In this document: positions 16,752-24,317 of the stretch, piece by piece | How the letters are laid out: every line of letters begins with the position of its first letter | How positions within the stretch are numbered: the first letter of the stretch is position 1 | Assembly: GCA_964648365.1 (NCBI GenBank) | Contig: CAZYLK010000064.1 | Span: 1-29,298, forward strand | Length of the DNA stretch: 29,298 nucleotides | Reading direction: 5' to 3' | Source of the DNA: SURF-32 sp964648365 | GTDB taxonomy: Bacteria; Planctomycetota; Phycisphaerae; UBA1845 | The notes under the pieces: generated by a model | Told to the model about the DNA's origin: nothing | Databases searched by the model: none | The model's input: the letters and a program-made list of their open reading frames with translations, nothing else | Made by a program: the position numbers and the translations under genes

Positions 16752-16757
16752 TACAAT
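16752..16757 (+). promoter_or_regulatory. -10 box of the second sigma gene, implying a leaderless start
   Basis: TACAAT ends six bases before the ATG at 16764, so transcription would begin at or next to the start codon. The -35 is weak (TTTAGA at 16728-16733, spacer 18). The same TACAAT word occurs ahead of two other genes in the window. Confidence 0.5.
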
Positions 16758-16763
16758 GGGGGC

Positions 16764-17384
16764 ATGTCCGGACCGGAAGCCAGCCTGCTGGACGCGGCGA
16801 TTGCGGGGGACGAGCTGGCGCTGCAGCGCCTGCTGATCCCGCTCCAGTCGCGGTTGGCGACGCGGATCGCGGGCAAGCTCCCCCCAAGGCTGCAGGGCAT
16901 CGTCAGCGCGGAGGACATTCTCCAGGAAACCTATGTCGAGGTGTTTTCCGCGATCCGCACATTTGTGCCGGACGGCGAGAGCGCCTTCGAGAAATGGTTA
17001 TTCCGCATCGCCGACAACCACGTCACGGACGTCATCCGGCGTCTGGACGCGCTGAAGCGGGGCGGCGGTCGGAAGAGAATCGAACCGTCGGACCAGCGTG
17101 GATCGATGATCTCCCTGCTCGAACGGCTCCAGGTGGACGCCGGCACCCCGAGTCAGGCTTCGGCACAGGACGAAGCACTGGCCGCGATGCAGGTGGCGCT
17201 GGCGAGCCTGAAGCCGGACTACCGCGACGCGCTCTGCCTGCGCTACCTCGACGGGCTGAGCGCAGCCGAGGTGGCCGAGCGCCTGGGCCGGAGCGAGTGG
17301 TCGGTCCACAAGCTCTGCCGGCGAGGTCTGGACGCACTGCGGGAGTCGATGGGTCGGGTCAGCCGGTATTTCTCGGTGAAATAA
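16764..17384 (+). CDS. ECF-type RNA polymerase sigma factor (second)
   Basis: A 206-residue protein. Region 2: IVSAEDILQETYVEVFSAI (about residues 47-65) and FEKWLFRIADNHVTDVIRRLDALKRGG. Region 4: ASLKPDYRDALCLRYLDGLSAAEVAERLGRSEWSVHKLCRRGLDALRE, a clear sigma helix-turn-helix. Domain layout and length fit ECF factors. It is not closely similar to the ECF protein encoded at 6399-7064 (different linker, RGGGRKR instead of RQKRPQP). The ATG at 16764 has GGGGG but no proper Shine-Dalgarno, consistent with a leaderless mRNA from the TACAAT box. No kinase or anti-sigma gene is adjacent; the next gene encodes a coiled-coil protein with its own promoter. Confidence 0.9.
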   Translation: MSGPEASLLDAAIAGDELALQRLLIPLQSRLATRIAGKLPPRLQGIVSAEDILQETYVEVFSAIRTFVPDGESAFEKWLFRIADNHVTDVIRRLDALKRGGGRKRIEPSDQRGSMISLLERLQVDAGTPSQASAQDEALAAMQVALASLKPDYRDALCLRYLDGLSAAEVAERLGRSEWSVHKLCRRGLDALRESMGRVSRYFSVK

Positions 17385-17432
17385 CCGCCCTGGGGCGCTA
17401 TCGGCCGAGTGCTCGGTTGGCGCACGGTGCCA

Positions 17433-17462
17433 TTGGTGGCGGCGGCGTTGACGGGCTACAAT
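17433..17462 (+). promoter_or_regulatory. Promoter of the coiled-coil/amidohydrolase operon
   Basis: TTGGTG (17433-17438), an 18-base spacer and TACAAT (17457-17462). Transcription would start near 17470, leaving a leader of about 175 bases before the GTG at 17645. Confidence 0.5.
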
Positions 17463-17644
17463 GGGTCCGTTCGCCGCACGGCCGGTTGGCTCAAGGGAAA
17501 CGCAGCAGACGGCGCCAGGGCGGATTCGATCGGTTCAGACAGGCCTCCGGGACGGCACACGCCCGCGGATGTGTCGGACGAGCCGGCCAGAATCGCGGCG
17601 GCAGGTTGAAGACAAGGCCCGACATCCCGGCGGGGGTAGCGTCA

Positions 17645-18424
17645 GTGAGCGAGACACCAAACGAGAACGTACCCGGCGTGGACCTCGACGACCTGAAGCG
17701 GCGCGTCGAGGCCTTCCGGCAGAAGGAAGCGCAGGAGCAGGCCGAAGAGGTTCAGCGCCAGCGCGAGGAATACGAGCGAAGACAGGCTGAGAAACGCGCC
17801 GCGGCGCGGAAGCGCAAAGCGGCTGCCCGGCGGAAGGAGCGGGAGGCTGCGGAGGCTGAGGCGGCCGCTCAGGCGGCCGCACATGCCAACGACGCTGCGG
17901 CCCCCGTTGAGGAAGCAGTCGCGGCTGAACCTGTGGCTCGGGAACCGGACGCCGGCGCCGTCTCAGGGATGAAGTCCGCCCCGGCAGACGGTGCTGCGGC
18001 CGCGGCTGCCACGCCGGCGCCGCCCAGCTCGAAGCCCGCAGCCAGGATCCCTTCCGCCGAGGAGGCCCGCGTCGAGGAATTGAAGCGGCTCGAGGATGCT
18101 CGCCGCAAAGCGGAACAACTGCGCATCGAACGCCTTCGAGAGGAGGAACGGGAGCGCCGGGAAGAGGCGGAGCGCCGGGCCGCGGAAGCGCGGGTGCAAG
18201 AGGAGGCTCGCCGCCGGCGCGAGGCGGACGAGGCCGAAGCCGCTCGCCAGCGGGAGGAGCAGGCACAGCAGCGCAAGGAAGAGGCCCTTCAACGCGCCGA
18301 AGAGCAGAAGCGGCTTAAGGAGCAGCAACGAAAGTCGCTGCAAGAGGAGGTCCGCCGGCCGCGCGGCGGCGGTTGGAAGGAATCCCTCAAGGAAGCCTGG
18401 AACCAACTGCTCGGGCGTTCCTGA
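17645..18424 (+). CDS. Unrecognised Glu/Arg/Ala-rich coiled-coil protein
   Basis: A 259-residue protein not assigned to a family. Residues about 12-80 and 135-240 are long charged helices with heptad-like spacing (for example LKRLEDARRKAEQLRIERL and EERERREEAERRAAEA), separated by an Ala/Pro-rich linker (about 80-135). The C-terminus ends WKESLKEAWNQLLGRS. There is no signal peptide or membrane segment. Composition recalls TolA-type spacer helices, but the TolA ends are absent. The in-frame open region extends much farther upstream, but that part lies under the sigma gene in another frame; GTG at 17645 is the first plausible start after the promoter, though its Shine-Dalgarno is weak. Twenty bases separate it from the next gene. 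Confidence 0.65.
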   Translation: MSETPNENVPGVDLDDLKRRVEAFRQKEAQEQAEEVQRQREEYERRQAEKRAAARKRKAAARRKEREAAEAEAAAQAAAHANDAAAPVEEAVAAEPVAREPDAGAVSGMKSAPADGAAAAAATPAPPSSKPAARIPSAEEARVEELKRLEDARRKAEQLRIERLREEERERREEAERRAAEARVQEEARRRREADEAEAARQREEQAQQRKEEALQRAEEQKRLKEQQRKSLQEEVRRPRGGGWKESLKEAWNQLLGRS

Positions 18425-18444
18425 CCTGCCACGGAGATCCTGGT

Positions 18445-19764
18445 TTGACTTATAGAGCATGGCTGCTCGCGGTCGGGGTGTTGACGCTCATCTGCCCGGC
18501 GCGCGGGCAGGAGAACCCGATCGCCTTCATCGGCGCCTCGATCATCCCGATCGACGGTGAGGAATTGTGGCAGGGCACCCTGCTGATCCACCGCGGAAAG
18601 ATCGTCGACGTCGGCCGGCCGGACGAGGTCGAGGTGCCGCCCGGCGCGACCGAGTTCAACTGCATCGGTCAGGTGATCATGCCGGGCCTGATCTGCACGC
18701 ACAGCCACATCGGCGGCATCGGCGGCGCGGACGGCAGCGCGCCGATCCAGCCGGACGTGCGCATTTACGATTCGATCAACGTTCTGGATTCGGGCTTTCG
18801 GCGCGCCGTCGCAGGCGGGCTGACCACGCTCAACATCATGCCCGGCTCCGGACATCTGCTCAGCGGGCAGACCGTCTACGTCAAGTTGCGCGGCGAGCCG
18901 AACCGTATCGAAGACTGGTTCATACGGCTTGACGACGGCTCAATCGCGGGCGGCGTGAAAATGGCCAATGGCACGAACTCTATGAAAGACAAGCCGCCCT
19001 TCCCCGGGACGCGCGGACGCTCGGCGGCACTCGTGCGCGAGCAGTTCGTCAAGGCCCAGGAGTATCGCGACAGGCTGGCCGCGCTCGGCGACGACGCCGC
19101 CAAGCGCCCGCCGCGCGACCTGTCGCTGGAGATGCTCGTCGACGTGCTGGAGGGCCGGCGCGTGGTGCATCATCACACGCATCGGCATGACGACATCATG
19201 ACGGTGCTGCGGCTGGCGGAGGAGTTCAAGTTCAAGGTCGTGCTGCACCACGTCAGCGAGGGATGGAAGGTCGCCGACGAGATCGCCGCGGCCGGGGCGC
19301 CCTGTTCGATCATTCTGGTGGACAGCCCGGGGGGCAAGCTCGAAGCCCGCGAGTTGATTTTCGAGACAGGCGGCATCCTGGAGAAGGCCGGCGTGCTGAC
19401 GGCGTTTCACACGGATGACTGGATCACCGATTCGCGGCTGTTTTTTCGCATGGCGGCGCTGGGCGTGCGGGCCGGCATGTCGCGCGAAGCGGCGCTGCGG
19501 GCGCTGACGCTGTCGGGGGCGGAGATGCTCGATCTCGACGATCGAATCGGCTCGCTGTCGCCCGGGAAGGACGCGGATTTCATCGTGCTGACGAGCGATC
19601 CGCTGAGCGTGTATACGAAGGTCTTGCAGACGTGGGTCGAGGGCGAAAAGGTCTTCGACCGACGCGATCCGCAGGACAAGCTGCACGCCGTCGGCGGCTA
19701 TGGTGCGGGGCGCGATCAGCAGCCGTACATGTGCTGCGCGGCACATGCGGAGGATGGCGAATGA
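18445..19764 (+). CDS. Exported amidohydrolase (imidazolonepropionase-like), metal site intact
   Basis: A 439-residue protein with a short signal peptide (WLLAVGVLTLICPARG, cut before QENP). It belongs to the metal-dependent amidohydrolase superfamily. The beta-1 HxH is His86-Ser-His88 (PGLICTHSHIGG); histidines at 242-248 (VVHHHTHRH) supply the beta-5 ligand; His268/269 (VVLHHVSEG) supply beta-6; and Asp324 (FHTDDW) is the beta-8 acid. The small beta-sandwich domain at the ends (DGEELWQGTLLIHRGKIVDVG; GKDADFIVLTSDP) is also typical. Substrate is not predictable. The TTG start at 18445 has GGAG 8 bases ahead. The stop overlaps the next paralog by 4 bp, so the two are made together and may form a heteromer. 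Confidence 0.87.
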   Translation: MTYRAWLLAVGVLTLICPARGQENPIAFIGASIIPIDGEELWQGTLLIHRGKIVDVGRPDEVEVPPGATEFNCIGQVIMPGLICTHSHIGGIGGADGSAPIQPDVRIYDSINVLDSGFRRAVAGGLTTLNIMPGSGHLLSGQTVYVKLRGEPNRIEDWFIRLDDGSIAGGVKMANGTNSMKDKPPFPGTRGRSAALVREQFVKAQEYRDRLAALGDDAAKRPPRDLSLEMLVDVLEGRRVVHHHTHRHDDIMTVLRLAEEFKFKVVLHHVSEGWKVADEIAAAGAPCSIILVDSPGGKLEARELIFETGGILEKAGVLTAFHTDDWITDSRLFFRMAALGVRAGMSREAALRALTLSGAEMLDLDDRIGSLSPGKDADFIVLTSDPLSVYTKVLQTWVEGEKVFDRRDPQDKLHAVGGYGAGRDQQPYMCCAAHAEDGE

Positions 19765-21167
19765 GGCTTCGCGCTGCGATCCAAGACTTGTGGCACCGGT
19801 TTGCAACCGGTGATCTTCAAGTGTGGCACCGGTTTGTAACCGGTAGTCTTCAAGTGTGGCACCGGCATCCCGCCAGTGAGCCCAGGAAGACACCGGTTGA
19901 AAAGCGGTGCCACACCGGAAATCACGGCCTGGAAGGCCGTGCCACGAACTGGGCGGCTGCGTTCGCATGTCTGTTCATGCTTCCGGGCATCCTCACCCCC
20001 CCCGCCGCCGCGCAGGTCGCCGTTCGCGGACGCATCGTGCATACGGTGTCCGGGGCGCCAATCAACACCGGCACGGTCGTCATCACCGACGGCAAGATCG
20101 CCGCCGTTGGGCCGTCCGGCGCCATCACGATTCCGGATGGCTATCGCATCCTCGACGCCGAAGTCGTCACGCCCGGTCTCATCGACGCGCACAGCACCGT
20201 CGGTCTGACCGGCATCCTCAACATCCCGCACGATCAGGATCAGCTTGAACGCTCGAACCCGATCCAGCCCGACCTGCGCGCCATCGACGCGTACAACACG
20301 CGCGAAGAACTGATCGGCTGGATTCGCAGCTTCGGCGTCACCACGATCCACACCGGCCACGCGCCGGGCGAACTGATCTCCGGCCAGACGATGATCGTCA
20401 AGACGACCGGCGACACCGTGGCCGACGCCGTCATCAACCCGTCGTTCGCGCTGGCCGCGACGCTGGGGCCGCTCGCGCAGAAAAAAGAGGACGACAAGTC
20501 GCCCGGCACGCGCGGCAAGATGATGGCCATGCTGCGGCAGGCCCTCATTAATGCGCAGGAATATCAGCGCAAACGCGACGCCGCCGAACTGGACAAGCGG
20601 CCGACGCGCGACCTCAAGCTGGAAGTGCTGCTCGACGTGCTCGGCGGGAAGATGCCGCTGATGGTCACGGCCCAGCGGGCACAGGACATCGACTCGGCGT
20701 TGCGGCTGGCGGCCGAGTTCAAGCTGCGGGTGATCCTCGACGGCGCGGCCGAAAGCTATCTGTTGCTCGACGAGATCAAGGCGGCCGGCGTGCCGGTCAT
20801 CACACATCCGTCGATGATCCGGGCGGTGCGGGAGGCGGAAAACGCCAGCTTCGAGACGCCGTCCAAGTTGCTGGGGGCCGGCATCCCCTTCGCGTTTCAG
20901 AGCGGCTACGAAAGCTACGTGCCCAAGACGCGCGTCGTGCTGTTCGAAGCCGCCATCGCGGCCGCCAACGGGCTGACCTTCGAGCAGACGCTGCGCGGCC
21001 TGACGATCGACGCCGCCCGCATCCTCGGCATCGATGGCCGCGTGGGCACGATCGAGGTCGGCAAAGACGGCGACCTGGCCCTCTACGATTCCGACCCGTT
21101 CGAATACACGTCGCACTGCATCGGCGTGATCATTGACGGAAAAGTGGTCAATGATGCGCCGCGCTAA
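19761..21167 (+). CDS. Degenerate exported amidohydrolase paralog with repeat-derived N-terminal insert
   Basis: A 468-residue paralog of the preceding protein (shared blocks: NPIQPD, SGQT, SPGTRGK, VGKDGDLALYDSDPF), but metal ligands are missing. The HxH position reads His144-Ser-Thr, the beta-5 histidines are replaced (MVTAQRAQD), beta-6 reads ILDGAAESY, and beta-8 reads FAFQSGY. Hydrolysis by the usual mechanism is therefore unlikely; a structural or regulatory partner role is inferred. Start: ATG 19761 in an ATGA overlap. Residues about 10-62 are translated palindromic repeats (WHRFATGDLQV units), placed between the start and the hydrophobic signal segment at about 65-83 (AAAFACLFMLPG, then PPAAAQ). 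The alternative ATG at 19976 would cut most of the signal segment. Confidence 0.82.
   Translation: MRLRAAIQDLWHRFATGDLQVWHRFVTGSLQVWHRHPASEPRKTPVEKRCHTGNHGLEGRATNWAAAFACLFMLPGILTPPAAAQVAVRGRIVHTVSGAPINTGTVVITDGKIAAVGPSGAITIPDGYRILDAEVVTPGLIDAHSTVGLTGILNIPHDQDQLERSNPIQPDLRAIDAYNTREELIGWIRSFGVTTIHTGHAPGELISGQTMIVKTTGDTVADAVINPSFALAATLGPLAQKKEDDKSPGTRGKMMAMLRQALINAQEYQRKRDAAELDKRPTRDLKLEVLLDVLGGKMPLMVTAQRAQDIDSALRLAAEFKLRVILDGAAESYLLLDEIKAAGVPVITHPSMIRAVREAENASFETPSKLLGAGIPFAFQSGYESYVPKTRVVLFEAAIAAANGLTFEQTLRGLTIDAARILGIDGRVGTIEVGKDGDLALYDSDPFEYTSHCIGVIIDGKVVNDAPR
19787..19945. repeat. Palindromic GTGGCACCGGT repeats: three 33-bp direct units plus an inverted unit
   Basis: GTGGCACCGG units begin at 19790, 19823 and 19856, an exact 33-bp (11-codon) period. 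An inverted copy follows (CACCGGTTGAAAAGCGGTG and GCCACACCGG, about 19890-19918), and then the perfect hairpin CACGGCCT-GGA-AGGCCGTG at 19923-19941. The core ACCGGTTTxCAACCGGT is the one seen at 1-113. The whole block is in frame within the amidohydrolase gene. Confidence 0.92.
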
Positions 21168-21189
21168 CCGGCGGCGGCTGACGGAAGTG

Positions 21190-21217
21190 CACCGCGGAGG
21201 ACGCGGAGAGCGCAGAG
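21190..21217 (+). repeat. GC-rich dispersed repeat, left copy of an inverted pair
   Basis: ACCGCGGAGGACGCGGAGAG plus CGCAGAG, lying between the amidohydrolase and the first membrane-anchored paralog. The sequence type is common in intergenic DNA of planctomycetes and other GC-rich bacteria. Its inverted partner is at 22662-22691 (26 of 30 bases matching). Confidence 0.8.
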
Positions 21218-21244
21218 ATAGGTGCATGAGTGGCACTGAGAATC

Positions 21245-22615
21245 ATGATCAAGCGGCGATCAAACCGGCGCGCGGCGGTGTGGCGCAAGTTTCTCGTGGT
21301 GCTCGCTATTCTCGCGTTGCTCTTGCTTGTCATTGTGCCCATCACGCTCCGGGTGATCGGCGGGCGGATCACAGCGCGATGGAACGCCGTCGCCGCGCAG
21401 ATGCGGGCGGCTGGCGAACCCGTTACGCTGGTCGAACTCGGGGCGGCGCTTCCACCGATCCCTGACGATGAAAACCTGGCGCTGGAATTCGCACCCCTGG
21501 AGGCGAAGCTGCGCGCGGTCTCGCGGGACACATTCGGGAAATCGATACTCGCCTTCAACCGTCAGATTGACTCATTCGGTGCCCTCCACGCGGAACCCGT
21601 CGACGAAACGCGAGTATTCCTCGAGCGGCACGAGGAAACGCTACGGCATCTGCGCACGCTGCCGACTGACGGGCGTGGACGGCTGAAGCGCGATTGGAGC
21701 GCGCCGGCACTCGAACTACCGGTTGCGAAAATCGATACGCACCTGTCCGGCGCGAAGCTCGCCGTCGCGCACGCTGCGATTTCGTTGATCGCCACTCGAA
21801 GAGATGAAGTTGCACACGACATTGAGGTATGCTGGTCGATGTCGGCTGTGCTTGCGGGGGAGCCGTTCATGCTGAGCGCGTTGCTGCGGCTCTCGTGTGA
21901 TGCGCTGGCTTTGGACCTCATCGAAGCCGTGCTCGCTACGGGCACGGCGCAGCCGGCGGAGATTGAGGCGTGGACCGAGCATCTCGACATAGTAGTTACT
22001 GAGAACCGTACGCTCTGGCCGCTGCGTAATGAGCGCGCGTTTGCGATTACAGCATGCGATCCGTCGTTGGCGACCGGTGGCGCGTCCCGATCCCTGTTCG
22101 TTACGGACCTCAACCGGCTGAAGATCGCGGAACTGTTCGGGCCGATGATCGAGGTTCACGACGATCCGGTTGAGCTCCTCCGCGCTGCACGCCGTGCAAG
22201 GGCCGAATTGGATTCTCTTCCCGGTACGCGATACGCCTTGACGCTGATGGTCACGTCACCGTCCTTTGAGTCCTTTGCCGAACGCAGTATCCTGTGGGTG
22301 GCTGAAACGGCTTGTACACGCCTGGCCCTAGCCGCCGAGCGCTATCGGATGGAGAACGGCAGCCTGCCGGACACGCTCGATGCACTCGTGCCGCGGTACA
22401 TCAACGCCATCCCGATCGACCCATTCGACGGCAAACCGATCAAGCTCGCCGTGACCGCCAACGGAATCACGATCTACTCAGCCTTCACCAAGGGCAGCGA
22501 GAGCAACCCCTCCGGTACAGACCCGACCGAGCCGGATTCGAATGCGTCGTTCCGGCTATACCGGCTGGAACATCGCCGGCCGCCGAGGATCATTCCGGCA
22601 GAGGGCGACGAGTAA
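21245..22615 (+). CDS. Unrecognised membrane-anchored protein, paralog 1 of 3
   Basis: A 456-residue protein. A basic N-terminus (KRRSNRRAAVWRK) precedes one transmembrane segment (FLVVLAILALLLLVIVPITL, about residues 17-36); the rest is predicted outside the cytoplasm. Blocks shared by all three paralogs are EPVTLxELxAALPxIPxxENL, RTLWPLRxER and the last 100 residues (CTRLALAAERYRMENGSLPD, ALVPRYI, PIDPFDGKPIKL, NGITIYSAFTKG). This tail resembles the C-terminal domain found in many uncharacterised planctomycete proteins and loosely recalls pseudopilin-like 'YPxSLxxLVPxYL' motifs. GTG at 21230 is an alternative start giving 461 residues. The gene is bracketed by inverted 30-bp repeats. Function unknown. 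Confidence 0.75.
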   Translation: MIKRRSNRRAAVWRKFLVVLAILALLLLVIVPITLRVIGGRITARWNAVAAQMRAAGEPVTLVELGAALPPIPDDENLALEFAPLEAKLRAVSRDTFGKSILAFNRQIDSFGALHAEPVDETRVFLERHEETLRHLRTLPTDGRGRLKRDWSAPALELPVAKIDTHLSGAKLAVAHAAISLIATRRDEVAHDIEVCWSMSAVLAGEPFMLSALLRLSCDALALDLIEAVLATGTAQPAEIEAWTEHLDIVVTENRTLWPLRNERAFAITACDPSLATGGASRSLFVTDLNRLKIAELFGPMIEVHDDPVELLRAARRARAELDSLPGTRYALTLMVTSPSFESFAERSILWVAETACTRLALAAERYRMENGSLPDTLDALVPRYINAIPIDPFDGKPIKLAVTANGITIYSAFTKGSESNPSGTDPTEPDSNASFRLYRLEHRRPPRIIPAEGDE

Positions 22616-22661
22616 GGGTCGGCAGCGGCTCAAACTGCACGAGCCCCACCCTCCATCTTCC

Positions 22662-22691
22662 TTCTCTGCGCTCTCCGCGCCCTCAGCGGTA
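22662..22691 (-). repeat. GC-rich dispersed repeat, right copy of an inverted pair
   Basis: The reverse complement of the repeat at 21190-21217 with four differences over 30 bases, located 46 bp after the stop of paralog 1. Confidence 0.8.
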
Positions 22692-22741
22692 ACACCCCCG
22701 CGCGGACATCGGCCCCCGGCGTTCCAAAGTCCGCCGACCAT

Positions 22742-22747
22742 TATAGT
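22742..22747 (+). promoter_or_regulatory. Possible -10 box ahead of paralog 2
   Basis: TATAGT followed by GGG, similar to the TACAATGGG boxes elsewhere in the window. No good -35 is visible, so this is tentative. Confidence 0.3.
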
Positions 22748-22864
22748 GGGTGCGCGAACGGACTCCGGTTAAGCTGAGGCGCAGCGGAAGTGCGGCGACC
22801 CATCCGCCACAACGGCGGCGGTGATGGCAGCGCCGCTCGAGACGGCACGTACGGAGGCATTGAC

Positions 22865-24244
22865 ATGTCCGAATCTACCGGCGCGCGACGGCAGGCAGCC
22901 GTCTGGAAGAAGGTTCTCTCCGCGATCGGCGTGCTGACCCTGCTCGCTTTGCTGGCGCTATACGTCGTCGCGAGCCGCGTGTCGACGCGGTGGACGACGA
23001 TGGCCGCGGGTCTCACCGATGCGGGCGAGCCGGTGACGTTCGCCGACCTGGCGGCCGCACTGCCCGCGATTCCGGACGAGGAGAACCTTGCGCTTCAGTT
23101 TGATGCACTCCGACCCGAACTGGCGACGCTCTCGCATGAGGCAAGCGCCAAGTCGATCATCGCCTTCTCGCAGCATGTCGACATCTTCGAGGGGATTCCG
23201 ACCGACGCGATCGAGCCGACGCGATTGCTGCTCGATCGACACAAACCTCTGCTTGAGCGCCTGCGAAACCTGCCCGACCACGAGCGTGGACTGGTTCAAC
23301 ACGATTGGACGCTGCCCCCGACGGAATGGGCGACCGCCACGGACTACGGACACTTCCGAACCGCCACCCGACTCGTCACCGCCCGACAGATGGTCGATCT
23401 GCTCAGCGGCCGCACGGATGACCTGGTGGCCGACGTACGCGTCTGCTGGAAGACGGCCGGCGCCGTGTGCGACGATCCAACCGCGATCGGCGCCCTGATC
23501 CGAATGTCGTGCGACGCGCAGGCACGATCGCTCATGGAGGCCGCCCTGCGCGTCGGCGAGGTTCCGCCGGACTGGTTGCTGGCGTGGGACGCGCGGCTGC
23601 GGGCGCAGGCGAGTGAGGATCGGCTGCTGTGGCCGCTGCGCGGCGAGCGTGTCTACGCGCTGGCCTGTTGCGAGCCGTTCTCGGCCACCGGCAGCCCCGC
23701 GGCCGGCGGAACGCGCGGCGCCGGGTTCGGGCCGGTCACGGATTTGAACCGCATCAAGGTCGTCGAGTTGTTCGCCCCGATCATGGAGCATCGCAACGAC
23801 CCGGCTCGACTGGTCGCGGCCGCCGCCGAGATGGACGCCCGCACTCAAGAGCTTGGCAAACTGTATATGTTCGCGACGATGTCAGTCGCACCGCTCGAGA
23901 GCTTCGCGCGTCTGCACGCGCGCGGCCTGGCAGAGATCTCCTGCACGCGCCTCGCGCTGGCGGCGGAGCGATACCGCATGGATACCGGTAATCTGCCCGA
24001 CACGCTGCATGCACTCGTGCCGCGGTACATTGAAAGCGTTCCCATCGACCCGTTTGATGGCAAGCCGATCAAGCTTGCCGCCACCGCAAATGGTATCACG
24101 ATCTACTCGGCGTTTACCAAGGGTCCGGACAAGAACCCGTCCGGCGATGACTCGACCGAGCCGGACTCGAACGCGTCGTTCCGGCTCTACCGCTTCGATC
24201 GCCGAGATGCGCCGACGATTCTGCCGCCGCCTGCAGACGAGTAG
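22865..24244 (+). CDS. Unrecognised membrane-anchored protein, paralog 2 of 3
   Basis: A 459-residue protein of the same family as its neighbours. One transmembrane segment lies at about residues 18-38 (VLSAIGVLTLLALLALYVVA), followed by the shared EPVTFADLAAALPAIPDEENLALQF block, RLLWPLRGERVYAL, and the conserved tail. The last 75 residues are almost the same as in paralog 1 (PIDPFDGKPIKLA, ANGITIYSAFTKG, TEPDSNASFRLYR), more so than the middle, so the tail is under strong constraint or was homogenised by gene conversion. The ATG at 22865 is fixed by GGAGG at 22853-22857, 7 bases ahead. Function unknown. Confidence 0.78.
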   Translation: MSESTGARRQAAVWKKVLSAIGVLTLLALLALYVVASRVSTRWTTMAAGLTDAGEPVTFADLAAALPAIPDEENLALQFDALRPELATLSHEASAKSIIAFSQHVDIFEGIPTDAIEPTRLLLDRHKPLLERLRNLPDHERGLVQHDWTLPPTEWATATDYGHFRTATRLVTARQMVDLLSGRTDDLVADVRVCWKTAGAVCDDPTAIGALIRMSCDAQARSLMEAALRVGEVPPDWLLAWDARLRAQASEDRLLWPLRGERVYALACCEPFSATGSPAAGGTRGAGFGPVTDLNRIKVVELFAPIMEHRNDPARLVAAAAEMDARTQELGKLYMFATMSVAPLESFARLHARGLAEISCTRLALAAERYRMDTGNLPDTLHALVPRYIESVPIDPFDGKPIKLAATANGITIYSAFTKGPDKNPSGDDSTEPDSNASFRLYRFDRRDAPTILPPPADE

Positions 24245-24317
24245 AATTGCGCGCGCTGCCGTGGGTGCGGATGACGGCGTGCGGGGATCGGCGCTGATGC
24301 CTGCGGAGGGGCCAAAC

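Larger units (their letters stand above)
16358..16763. other. Intergenic interval with promoters and short tandem repeats
   Basis: Between the tRNA and the second ECF sigma gene. It holds the tRNA promoter, a direct repeat at 16460-16497, an 11-bp tandem repeat at 16666-16709 and the sigma promoter. No gene was recognised; open frames in this segment are compositional. Confidence 0.6.

Noticed and set aside
17409..17609. Small gene of 66 codons between the sigma factor and the coiled-coil gene
   Set aside because: It spans a promoter-like TTGGTG/TACAAT pair, has no Shine-Dalgarno and no recognisable features.
16748..17644. Upstream extension of the coiled-coil frame to a 558-residue protein
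   Set aside because: This part overlaps the ECF sigma gene in another frame and shows no family features; the sigma frame is clearly the real one.
23853..24317. N-terminal extension of paralog 3 to 609 residues
   Set aside because: The extension lies under the end of paralog 2 in another frame; the GTG at 24318 has a well-placed GGAGG and aligns with the start of paralog 2.
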